Assembly: GCA_964036045.1 (NCBI GenBank)
Contig: OZ038393.1
Span: 47,112,429 to 47,176,428, forward strand
Source of the DNA: Eutreptiella sp. 'Long Island Sound 2002'
Lineage: Eukaryota; Euglenozoa; Euglenophyceae; Eutreptiales; Eutreptiaceae
Direction of reading: 5' to 3'
Length of the DNA: 64,000 bases
Shown: one piece after another, positions 52,438 through 62,160 of the stretch
Position numbering within the stretch: the stretch's first letter is position 1
Layout: each line of letters opens with the position of its first letter
Position numbers and translations under genes: made by a program
The notes under the pieces: generated by a model
What the model saw: the letters and a program-made list of their open reading frames with translations, nothing else
Told to the model about the DNA's origin: nothing
Database searches by the model: none

Positions 52438-52970
52438 TTGCATGCTCTTGGTGCTACAATTGGTACCCCACCTCCCTCGGATGTTGCAAACCCACCTAAA
52501 CCTCCCAAGCGTGCGCGTGGCGGTCGAGGCAATTGTGGTCGCGGTGGTGGTGGTGGTGCAAAGTGGCAACGGACGGACACTGCTTCCACACGTGAATCAC
52601 CCTCACAGGATACGGTCTTGTCCAATCCTGTGCCCGCACCATACTCCGGCCCTCCCCCAACGACAACTCCGGTCATTCCTCTCACTGTAGCTCCTCTCCA
52701 GAATGCTTCCATGGTGCCACCGCTAGCACCCTTGACATGTCTCCTCACCATCTCTTGGGGTAAGGCTGTGCAACTGTACAGCAACGGCCGGTGCTCAACG
52801 TTGCTTGTGTACGACTACACACAAATGGTATGAGCGCCACCCCTGTTGCACGCTGCAATCGGATATGTTGTTCTTCAATGCAACCGAGATGTCATTGCAT
52901 TCATTATCTTATGACGTCATCTTCTCAATGTGTCCCATCCATTTCATGTACCATGGTGCAACAACACCCC
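52438..52970 (+). pseudogene. target region, right copy (hypothetical protein fragment)
   Basis: It begins TTGCATGCTCTTGG, matching 36519 onward. Reads ALGATIGTPPPSDVANPP, then KRARGGRGNCGRGGGGGAKW with CGA where the left copy has TGA, then the Pro-rich tail, ending near 52833 after a deletion of about 140 bp relative to the left copy. Confidence 0.45.
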
Positions 52971-54275
52971 CCCGGGTACTTTGGGAAACCTGCTTGTGAA
53001 AACCAGTAGGGTTAGGCAATTTTAGGGGGGACCCGCGACCAAAAACCGTCCAGCAGCGAAAAAATGCGGTCAATCCGGCCCAATCAGGTTTTGTTCTTGG
53101 AAACGTAGACACTTTTGCAGTGATATTGCAAAAAAAAAAAAAAGCGTCAAAAACCCAGCCCGTGGCGCCAAGGTACCCCCCGGGTACTTTGGGAAAGCTG
53201 CTTGTGAAAACCAGTAGGGTTAGGCAATTTTGGGGGGGGACCCCCAACCAAAAACGGTCCAGAAGCGAAACGTTGCCGTCAAACCACTGCAGCAAGGTTG
53301 GATCATTCAAAACGTAGACACTTTTGCGTTGTCATTGCAAGAAAAAAGCGCCAAAAACAGAACCCGTGGCGCCAAGTTACCGCCCGGGTACTTTGGGAAA
53401 CCTGGTTGTGAAAACCAGTAGGGTTAGGCAATTTTCGGGGGGACCCCGACCAAAAACGGTCCGGCAGCGCAAAAATGCGGTCAAACGCCCCACGTAGGTC
53501 CAGTTTTTCAGAACGCATACCCCTTTGCCGTGTCATTGCAAAAGACAGCGCCAAAACCCCAGCCAGTGGCGCCAAGTTACCCGCCGGGTACTTTGGGAAA
53601 CCTGCTTGTCAAAACCAGCAGGGTTAGGCAGTTTTTGGGGGGACCCCGACCAAAAACGGTCCGAAAGCGCAAAGATACGGTCAAATCCCCCCCATCCAGA
53701 CTCGTTATTCAGAAAGGAAATACTTTTGCGGTAACGCCCCACCTAGGTCCAGTTTTTCAAAACGTAGACCCTTTTGCCGTGTCATTGCAAAAGAAAGCGC
53801 CAAAACCCCAGCCGGTGGCGCCAAGTTACCCGCCGGGTACTTTGGGAAACCTGCTTGTGAAAACCAGCAGGGTTAGGCAGTTTTTGGGGGGACACAGACC
53901 AAAAAAGGTCCGAAAGCGCAAAGATGCGGTCAAACCCCCCCAATCCAGACTTGTTATTCAGAAAGGAAATACATTTGCGGTGTCATTGCAAAAAAAGCGC
54001 CAAAAACAGAGCCGGTGGCGCCAAGTTACTCCCCGCGGTACTTTAGGAAACCTGCTTTTGGAAACCAGTAGGGTTAGGCAGTTTTGGGGGGGACCCCGGT
54101 CACAAACGGTCCATGAGCCCAAAGATTCGGTCCGATCAACCCAATCTTGTCCAGTTCTTTAAAACGTAGACACTTCGGCGGTGCTAAGGAAAAAGAAAGA
54201 ACCAAAAACCGAGCCCGTGGCGCCAAGTTGCCCCCCCAGGAGTTTGCCAAACCTGCTTGTTGCACCATGGTACCA
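52971..54275 (+). repeat. ~203-bp satellite, right block (about 6 units)
   Basis: CCCGGGTACTTTGGGAAA or a close variant occurs at 52971, 53179, 53383, 53583, 53832 and about 54033 (200-208 bp, one interval of 249). Same family as 37191-38037. It fades out near 54275. Confidence 0.9.
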
Positions 54276-54411
54276 AAACACCCAGACACCTTAAAAACAC
54301 CTACTTTGCCCTACGTACGCACTCCCTTACCTCCCAAATACTGTCTGAATATGTCCATGCATGTCATGGGAGGGTATGAGGCAGGGAAAGCGCAGCGCAA
54401 GTGTGAGAATA

Positions 54412-54445
54412 GCCCCGGGAATCGCCCGGGGCCTTGGCTTTTTTT
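54412..54445 (+). terminator. GC hairpin followed by T run
   Basis: Stem GCCCCGGG/CCCGGGGC with loop AATCG (54412-54432), then CTTGGCTTTTTTT. It looks like a structured RNA 3' end or Pol III-type stop, but no RNA gene upstream was identified. Confidence 0.3.
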
Positions 54446-54637
54446 AAAATTTTCGATCATACTAGGACAAATCAATATGCGACATTTCTGGCGCAACTGT
54501 CGTTTTTGGCACTGTCGAGTTGGGCAGAGCGTAAGTCGCCGGTGGTAGGGGCCGTTGGTTTGATTCCCGGGCGCCCCAGGTGCTGTGCAACTGGCGGCGG
54601 CGCCATTTTTCTGCCGCAAATCCGGCTCCGGCGGGTC

Positions 54638-54667
54638 TTTCTGCGGATAAGCCCTTATCCGCAGAAA
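54638..54667. repeat. 14-bp perfect inverted repeat
   Basis: TTTCTGCGGATAAG-CC-CTTATCCGCAGAAA, with a third TTTCTGCGGATAA copy at about 54674-54686. Confidence 0.8.
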
Positions 54668-55186
54668 AACGCATTTCTGCGGATAACACTTGCCTCGCAA
54701 CTGCAGTTTTACCGCACGCATCCAGAATTTGCGGCAAATCTGCGAGAATGCACAGAATAATTAACTAGAAGCTTTTGATGATATTCACGGGATCAAAACA
54801 AAGAAAATCCAACAAATTACAGCCCCCAGGTCGATCATCAAGGGCTTCGCTGTGGCTGCAACTGAAAGAACCGTCGATTTGCTGCTGTTTTCCCGTTTAT
54901 CTGCACAATCGCTGTTGCCGTAGTAGTCACGAAACTCCCGCCGTCGGCCGGTCGGTACGTCCGGGGGGGGGGGGGGTTGAAAACGACTGTACACACGAGG
55001 TTGCACTAGTCACAGTTGGACTACAACGTCCCTTACCACTGATGCAGTGGCACAGGTTATATTCAGCTCCTTAAGCCTCACAAATGGACACTTTTGTCTG
55101 TGAAAATCCCTTGAGAAGTGCGCGCACCACAAACTGTACTATCGGTGCAGGACATAGTGTTCCAGAATTAGTGCTATTTTTTTTTG

Positions 55187-55459
55187 CTAGACGTATTGAG
55201 CATACCACTCGCCTGATTTGTAAAGCTGTTCAACGGCTATGGCCATGTGCATCCTAATCCAAAGGTATGATTGCCATGTGTTGGCACTGTCTTCAGCCCA
55301 AAACGTACTTTTCACTTGCATCGCAACTTCTGATTGGCTTGCCATAAGGGCCATAGCAAAATCAACACTTGCATTTGTGTGACCTGCCATGAACTCTACC
55401 ATTTTTAGGACCGGAAAGATTCGATGGAGGCTGTCATGATATGTTGCAATTTGCCTCAT
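55187..55459 (-). CDS. hypothetical protein fragment
   Basis: A 90-codon minus-strand ORF from ATG at 55459 with protein-like composition (HRIFPVLKMVEFMAGHTNAS, FAMALMASQSEVAMQVKSTF, WIRMHMAIAVEQLYKSGEW). No domain recognised. It lies downstream of, and on the same strand as, the transposase-like pseudogene, so it might be a further exon or a passenger. Could be chance. Confidence 0.3.
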   Translation of the reverse strand: MRQIATYHDSLHRIFPVLKMVEFMAGHTNASVDFAMALMASQSEVAMQVKSTFWAEDSANTWQSYLWIRMHMAIAVEQLYKSGEWYAQYV

Positions 55460-55717
55460 AGGCGAGAAACTGACAACCTCCAGGCAGTCTTTATGGGATG
55501 CAGCGTTGTGGGGCGTGGTGCGGAACCCCTAGTTAGAACACAATTTCTGGAACACCCACCTACCCTCAATTTTGGGGTAAACCACCTACAAAAATGGATT
55601 CAGCACCCTCAAAAACCCCCCATCCCCTTTCTTTCCCCACATAACCCTCATTGTAGTGGTGGTTTTGGGGGGGGGGGGTCAAAGAGTTAGAGCACAGTTA
55701 GAACAGAGTTAGAACGC
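55460..55717. other. spacer with poly-G tract
   Basis: No gene. Contains a G13 run near 55665 and TTAGA-type repeats leading into the palindromic cluster. Confidence 0.4.
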
Positions 55718-55805
55718 AGTTAGAGCACCTTGCTCTAACTAGTTATCGCGCTAGTTATCGCGCGATAACTCAGTTATCGCGTAGTTATCGCGTGTAGTTA
55801 TCGCG
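55718..55805. repeat. palindromic cluster AGTTATCGCG and AGTTAGAGCA
   Basis: AGTTAGAGCA-CCT-TGCTCTAACT (55718-55740) is a perfect 10-bp inverted repeat. It is followed by five direct copies of AGTTATCGCG (55741, 55753, 55772, 55783, 55796) and one inverted copy, making a perfect 18-bp palindrome at 55753-55770. Probably subterminal binding sites of the adjacent transposon, by position. Confidence 0.75.
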
Positions 55806-55875
55806 CACCCCTCCTCCCTCTCTCCCTAGGACAAACAACACAAAACACTTGGCAAAAAGCATGTGTGGTCGTTTT

Positions 55876-57475
55876 TCATACAAAGTCATCAGTGTCTGAG
55901 GCCTTGGCTGCCTCCAGTCCCAAAAGCCCTTGCTCTAGGGCGTTCATGGACATGCAATGGTGCATGTGGCGGAGGGACACACTTGGCCTCACCAAGGACC
56001 AACCCTTAAAACAATTTTTGAGCGTCCTTTTGTAAGGCCCATGCCGATACTCCGTTGGGATGGAGGAAAGCTGAAAAATGTTCCTCCATTTCTCGGCAAA
56101 AAAGGTGGAATGTGCCAAGCACCAATGGATCCACCTGGTGTGGGACCAACCTGAGTCTCCCCACGCTTTTGAAAATTTTGTGGTCAACGCACGGTGGCGT
56201 TCCACTTGGGTTAGAGTGTACAACTCCCTCACCCTCCAAAGCTCATACAAACCCTCAATGCATTTCACCATGACATGCACAACAACCCATAACATAGGTC
56301 CCCCAGGGGTCCTCACTGTGGGGACATGCTCTTTGAGGCAATCCACAAATTGCCTTTGGAAGGGGGGGGAGGTTAGGAAAACTTTGGTGCTTGTTAGATC
56401 GAAATCTTTTTCTGTGGCCCCCAAGACCGAAGGGAGGCGTTCCCTCAGAGGGATGCCTGAGGTCTCATCCTTGAGGGCTTGTTTGAAGGCCTGCAAAGCT
56501 GCAAGAGCTTGGGCCTTACCAGGGGTACCAGGGGGGAGGGCCTGAAGGGTGGTCTCAATGCGCTTTGCAATGCCGTTTAGGATGCGGCATGCTGCATGTT
56601 GGTAGTCCCCCGGCCGCCTATCAGGGGTCACACTTCTCAAGAATGACCCCCATCTTGAGGTGGACTCCACCCCCCTTTGCTCAACAATCCCATTGGGGTC
56701 TTTGCACAACCAACACTTAGACCCAGCCCCCCCCATTGCTTGCATCCCCTTCCCATCCCCTGTCAAAATGACAGTGCAAGTCAAAAATTGGTTTTCAAAG
56801 AGGACAACGTCCTCTTCCACATCCCTCACCTCTTGGTTGAGGTTGGCGGAGATGTCCACGCTTCTCAAAAAAGCCTGTTCATCCCCGCCATCCATGCAAA
56901 ACCATGAGGCCCATAGCTTCACCTTCGAAGCATATTTTGCCCCCCCCCCATACATTAACCAATACATCCGCACGGGTAGAGGATGCCTTCCACAAGGAAG
57001 TCGCATCAACTGAAATAACAACAATGGCAACGCCACTAGGGGGGGGTTTCCCGATAACTCGGGCCATAGATATTGCATTTTGCACAAGTGATTGCAAAGG
57101 CACATGGGCAGCTGCCCTATTGCGGCCTGTGGTAGACTTTACAATGGTTGTTTGGGGAAAGTAGGGCATGATCCGTTGCCGAACGGTCCTTAGGTCCCGT
57201 TGTGTGCAACGGCGGGGCATTCGCAAAAGGGCCCGTTGGGAGAGATGCATGCTGCATGCCATGCGTAGCATGCTCAGGGCCTCATGCTCCTGACCTGTTA
57301 ATGCAAGATGGCCGCCAAGTGGGCCAGACAGGGCAGTGCACGCCCCACCACTTAAACAAACTTCGCCTTTGGTGTTGGTGCCACACACAACGTTTGGGTC
57401 ACCCAATAGAACTCGCACCAGCCGCTGAACCGCCTTCAAACGCCGCCGCCGGGCCTTGGGTGTAGCCGCCAGCAT
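55876..57475 (-). pseudogene. DDE-transposase-like protein (one frameshift)
   Basis: The N-terminal ORF runs from ATG 57475. The C-terminal part is in another frame from about 56940 to 55876; the shift is at a C9 tract near 56940-56948. Together about 530 codons. Motifs: VVISVDATSLWKASS (Asp at about 57008), KLWASWFCMDGGDEQ, VILTGDGKGMQAM (Asp at about 56756), then KCWLCKD (CxxC, 56704-56721), a helical stretch HVMVKCIEGLYELW, and HTRWIHWCLAHSTFFAEKWR and RHMHHCMSMNALEQGLL near the end. The spacing of two Asp, CxxC and later His/Glu-rich helices recalls DDE transposases with a zinc-binding insert, of the RAG1/Transib type. Similarity is by eye only; the family is unproven. Confidence 0.5.
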
Positions 57476-58194
57476 GCAGCGACGGAAGTCGCCTGAGCAT
57501 TTCGTGTTATTTAGCGATGATCATGAGATTTAGCGCTGTGCAGTGCAGTTTCGATTGTGGAAGTTTCATTCCAAAATACAACGATTTTCTGTCACTGCAT
57601 AGGTTCCTGTTATGTTCGAAATGGCTTTGGTGCTCGTCCACTGATCTGTTTGGCTTTGGGTAAGCATTGGAGTAATTCTAGGACAAGACATCAAGGAGGA
57701 CTTGGACTAGTACACTACCCCATTCTCACATTGTAGTAGATATCATGTCACTAAGGTAGTCCTGTTGTCAGTAGTTCCATGTTTTGCAGTGTTGTGGCGT
57801 TTTCTCTTTGTTCACAGCTACAGTTCACAGTGATACAGTGTTAGCCATAAAGTTATGTGTATCAGGTACACAGCAACAGCCAACTGTGTGTGGGTAGTAT
57901 TTCTGTTTTAAACCGCGGGCCTGAGCCCAATACATTTTCACACATTTCTACAGGAGTTACATGCTGGGTGGGCCCGGGGAGTTCTTAGTTGACCGTAGAT
58001 GCACTTGTTGGTGTGTGCACGTTTGGTTGTGTGTTGTGCACCAGCTGTAGCTCACATGCACTGCACTGAGATATGCACAGTGTGGGACAGCACAGTGTGT
58101 TGTCGGGTATCACAGTGTCTACACATGTCACAAACTGCAAATCCTCTTAGGTTTGTATCAGCGACAACATATGTGGGACAGTATGTTGTAGCTT
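57476..58194. other. AT-rich region before plus-strand LTR
   Basis: No supported ORF. The part near 58.2 kb should be the 3' internal region of the LTR element whose PPT and LTR follow; its coding genes are not in the window. Confidence 0.4.
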
Positions 58195-58204
58195 AGAGGG
58201 GGAG
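58195..58204 (+). promoter_or_regulatory. polypurine tract of plus-strand LTR
   Basis: AGAGGGGGAG directly precedes TGTAAT at 58205. Confidence 0.6.
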
Positions 58205-58670
58205 TGTAATAGGATTTATCAGTTTGTGTTTTAGTGGTCATTTCTGATTTTTTAATTCTTTTTTTGTTGTATTTATTCTGCCCTGAGCGACTCTGCCGAG
58301 GTCGCGGGAGCGACAGATTGACATTTAGATTACTTTTGCTGGCGATTTCATGTATTGAGAATTGTTTACTGATTTCTCGAATTTTCTTCTGAGTGTCTCT
58401 ATTTTTGATAGGGATGTAACAGCTTGTTTTTTGAACCAGCTACTGCTGGTTGACTTGGTTGGACTCTGGGGGACATGATCGCCATCGTGTTGCAGTATTG
58501 ATTTGGCGTGCTGATGATGCTTCGTGTGTTCGTGTTTATCTGGGCCATGGTTTTTTTTTGGGGATTTTCGTAAACTGGTACTGGGGAAAAATATTTGTGG
58601 CTGGCGAGTCCCAAAAACATCCTGAGGAGTTATTATCAAATGAAACCAAAGTATTACTGGTTTTATTACA
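58205..58670 (+). repeat. LTR with TGTAAT...ATTACA ends, plus strand
   Basis: 466 bp beginning TGTAATAGGATT and ending GGTTTTATTACA, with perfect 6-bp inverted ends and a PPT upstream: a 3' LTR. Its terminal 12 bases equal those of the minus-strand LTR at 30016, so the two belong to related families, probably Ty1/copia-like by end sequence. No 5' LTR found. Confidence 0.65.
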
Positions 58671-59650
58671 GGACTGAGGCAAAGCAACTTCCCACCCCCC
58701 GCCCCCCGGGCCCCCCCTAACACGCCCCCGAGGGAGGGCGGCACACAGACCCCCCCCCCCACCCCAACCCCCCGGCGCCGGACCGCCCCGGACGCACAGG
58801 CCTGGGCACGAGGGGGCACACGACCCAGAACCAGGTACAGGGGGAAGGGGACCCCCCCCCCCCCCCCGCTAGCTAGACAACGCACGGGACTGCGGCAGAA
58901 AAAGCCGAGGGGCGCTGACCGCATGGAACGGTCCTACAGGGGCCCTGCACCGGAACCACGTGAGCTGCGCACACCACACCGACCCGGGGAGGGCGGAAGG
59001 GCGCGGACGTCGCGGGAGCGCGAGCGCACACAAACGCAACGGACACGCGGGGCGGACCTGAGGGGCAACCGCACCGAGCCCGCGGAACGCACAGACCGCA
59101 TAGAATGGCGTACCAGCGGGCGAGGAGAAGGGACAGTCGGATGAAACGGCCCGCCACACGCAGCGTGAGGAACGCGGGGAAAGGGAGGGGCACAAGGGAG
59201 AGACGCAGGAACCGGCATTGGCCCGGACCCCCGAGACCTGCCGCAAGTGCCACGCACACCTGACCAGGGTACTGCGCCCGCCAAGGCATTAGTGGCACAC
59301 AGTGCCAGGCACCACCCCCACCGCTAGGCAGCCTCCGCGCAAGCCCAAGGGGGTCACACTGGCGACAAGCCAGTAGCACGGGCCCGGCGGCGCCGGCACC
59401 TCGGGCTACCACGCATTAGGGGGGCGGTGTAGTGGGTAAGGGTCTGCAACTACGGATGCTAAATGACACGCTGACCGAGGAGTGGCGAAAAGATGAAGCT
59501 GCGGAGGGACGCCATTAGGCAGGAGGTGAGTCATGAAGGGCCCGCCACTAGGTCTTGGAGGGGAGGATATCACCTGGCCCGACCAGGTGGCCCCGCGGGG
59601 ACGAACAGCGCCTAGTACCCGCAAGATCAAACCTCAAACCTCAAACCTCA
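58671..59650 (+). other. GC-rich segment ending in (TCAAACC)3
   Basis: It starts after the LTR and is packed with C runs (up to about 17 near 58853). It ends with three TCAAACC units at 59627-59647. This may be another short non-LTR-like insertion with a simple-repeat tail, analogous to the TACC-ended elements. No coding sequence recognised. Confidence 0.4.
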
Positions 59651-60009
59651 TCCAGACCAGGCCCCCCCTAATCCTTAGCAAGTTGTTGAGACTAACACGT
59701 AACCCTTTTTATCACTCTTTTGACGCTTTAAGTACAGTTTCCAAAGTAACTAGGGCTATAACCCTAGCCCCCCCATGAAGTTCACCGCTACCACTCAAGT
59801 GAGCGGAGGTATCTTCCTTCATGGAGGTAATACCAAAACAAAATAGGCACTTCATGCCTTGGGCCTTGTAGGTTAAGGCCAGTGGTCCACCACCTCAGCA
59901 GCCCTATAATCAATTGTTTCTATCACCTGTTGTCGTCCTACCTTTTAAGTGATCCTGAATCCAGTTGCCTGGCCATGCTCACCAAGCCATATCCTGTGTC
60001 TGGCCCCAC
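59651..60009. other. spacer, no gene seen
   Basis: Mixed composition, with no ORF or repeat supported. Confidence 0.4.
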
Positions 60010-60300
60010 CTACTTGCCCCAGATTTCTAACCAGCTCCATTGCATGTCAAAAGGTGCACATGAGGTGCTTGGGACTATCTCTTTGGCCAGACCTATGTCA
60101 GTTTTCATTATAAAATCCTTTGTTTTGTCCATATGTGACTGAAGCTTTGTACTTAAGCCTGCACTGTCTTTCTGCAGCCCCTCGTTGTTACACATGTTTT
60201 TACAGTGGAAGGGTTTATCCTGATTGCATTGATCTGGTGCCTGGACTTGCTCTACTTTATCTTTGTTTGGATCTTGTTTTGACTTTTTGAATATCAGCAA
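60010..60300 (-). CDS. hypothetical protein fragment (low support)
   Basis: A 96-codon minus-strand open frame with protein-like composition (PDQCNQDKPFHCKNMCNNEG, LSTKLQSHMDKTKDFIMKTD). No ATG at the start of the open stretch. No domain identified; possibly an exon or ORF1-type remnant of a retroelement. Confidence 0.2.
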   Translation of the reverse strand: MLIFKKSKQDPNKDKVEQVQAPDQCNQDKPFHCKNMCNNEGLQKDSAGLSTKLQSHMDKTKDFIMKTDIGLAKEIVPSTSCAPFDMQWSWLEIWGK

Positions 60301-61740
60301 GGCTTTCTAGAACTGATACAAGGAACAAGCACAGGTGTGGGCAGACCAGAAAACGTTTCTCCCATTCATGGGGTCTTTGTATCCTGGACAGTGTTCCTTG
60401 ATGCTGCACTTCAGCGAAAAAGCCGCCTACTTCCACTGAGAAGCCACTGAGAATGTCTATCGCGCGCGATTGCAGCAGGAAAAAATTAAAAAGCAAGAAA
60501 AAGAAGAACAGCCAGAAAGAATGAAGGGAAAAATTGTTTTCCCCGACCTCAGAAAGCGCCCAAAAGATTTTCGCTCCTGCTTGGCGAGGCCAAAAACCTT
60601 AGGACACTCACTGAAAACCATGAAGAAAAGAGCCACAAGGACAGAGAAGTTCGGCGTCGTGCCCCCAAACCCCTAGTAAAGTGCGTGCCGTAGGTACTAG
60701 GGACTTGTGCACGTGACAATGGAAAATAGCAAGCCAACAACGACCGCGCATGATACAAAACAAACCAGCGGCCAAGGACCAGGAACAAGACGGTATGTGG
60801 AACAAGTATGTTCCACTCCACTCCAGCTACGTGTACATAGGGGCCGGCAACAAAACCGGAGCACAAGGGAAGGTATGGATGCAATGATCCACAACCAGGC
60901 CAACAGAAACAACCAAACAACCAAACAAACACCAAAGACAACAAAGCAAGAAGCACACACCACACACAAAAGAAGGAAAGGTATGCCTGAGCAAAGAGCA
61001 AAGAAAAAAGAGGGCGAAAGGGGCGAGGAAGAGAGAACACCACGTTGGAGAACTAGTTCCATTCCTTCACTCTCTTCTTTCATAGGCCCGACCATAGAGA
61101 CAGCGCCGAGAAGCGGAAGCGCAAAGCAAAGAACCAAGATGTGGTATGAAAAAAACAACAAGCAAAAGCAGGAGGAGGGACACCAAGGTCGAGGTAAGTT
61201 ACGTTGCCATGCAACTGCACCCAACCCTCTCCCGCCCAACACCCTCTGCGTTCGCTCTATAGGTATGTGAAGACCATATCAGGCCCAAGACACAGCGCAA
61301 GAAAAAACCATGGTATGGAAACAAAATAACAAGAAAAAAAAGGGGAGGGAAGGTATGGCCAACGCCGCACGAACAAAAAACAGGAAACAAACAAAAGAAT
61401 GCAAGCACGGCGCTAAATACGTTGTGCATAGGACTCCAGGACCATCCGCTGTTCCCCACCTGCCCCCTTCGTCGCAAACACTCTCTATAGGGAAGCTCAA
61501 CGAGCACATGAGGTATGTTGTCATACCACATGATAACAAAATGCATCCACATAACGCATAGCGGCTCATTGGGTCACACCTCCCCACTTCGCGGATACCC
61601 GCAAAAGACAAGAGCCTCAAGAATGTAGGAACACACACCGAGCAAAGGTCAGGGACCCGCCCGCCAGCCATCCAGACGCTACACATTTGCAGAGGCATAC
61701 TTTGAAGCTTTTACCATCTCTGACCATGTTGGCCAACAAC
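60301..61740. other. region with splice-site-like motifs, no gene established
   Basis: AGGTATG and GAGGTAAGT donor-like sequences and CTCTATAG/CTTTCATAG acceptor-like sequences recur (for example a possible 69-bp intron at 61194-61262). The plus-strand frame 60707-61270 is Lys/Gln/Thr-rich low complexity. I cannot assemble a convincing exon chain. Confidence 0.3.
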
Positions 61741-62160
61741 TCGGACCAGAACAGCTATGGCATGGCCCCAGCCCTGCAAACCAGAACCCGCACACCGCGC
61801 CACACGCCAAAACAGACAACCCAAAGCCACACAGACAAACACACACTCACCTTCCCGCACGCCGAGCACACACAAATCCCACAAAGGGCCGACACCAGCA
61901 CACGGCAAAGAACAACCCACACACACCAGCGCACCAGGAAGGGGAGAGACCACCCACAACAAGAAACAACAACACACGCACACGCCAGCGCGCACGCAGC
62001 AGAGACACCCACACCCACATCTCACCCACGCAAACACAAACACCGAGGGTAGCACGGGAGGGACCACAAGCAGACACCACACACCACAACACACAAAAGC
62101 GCACGCCACACACAGCGAACACACACAGAACACAACCACCCCACACTACCGAAAACACCC
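61741..62160 (+). other. CA-rich, T-depleted low-complexity sequence
   Basis: ACACAC/ACCCAC-rich top strand with very few T. Open frames in most phases are due to composition. No gene supported. Confidence 0.5.

Larger units (their letters stand above)
54276..55186. other. hairpin-rich region, no gene seen
   Basis: Contains an 8-bp GC hairpin followed by a T7 run (54412-54445), a 14-bp inverted repeat (54638-54667), GGTTTGATTCCCGGGCGCC near 54555 (B-box-like, but no complete tRNA fold was found) and a G14 run at about 54963. No supported coding sequence. Confidence 0.45.

Noticed and set aside
54530-54600. Possible tRNA or SINE head (GGTTTGATTCCCGGG)
   Set aside because: A B-box-like string is present, but I could not pair acceptor, D and anticodon arms into a cloverleaf.
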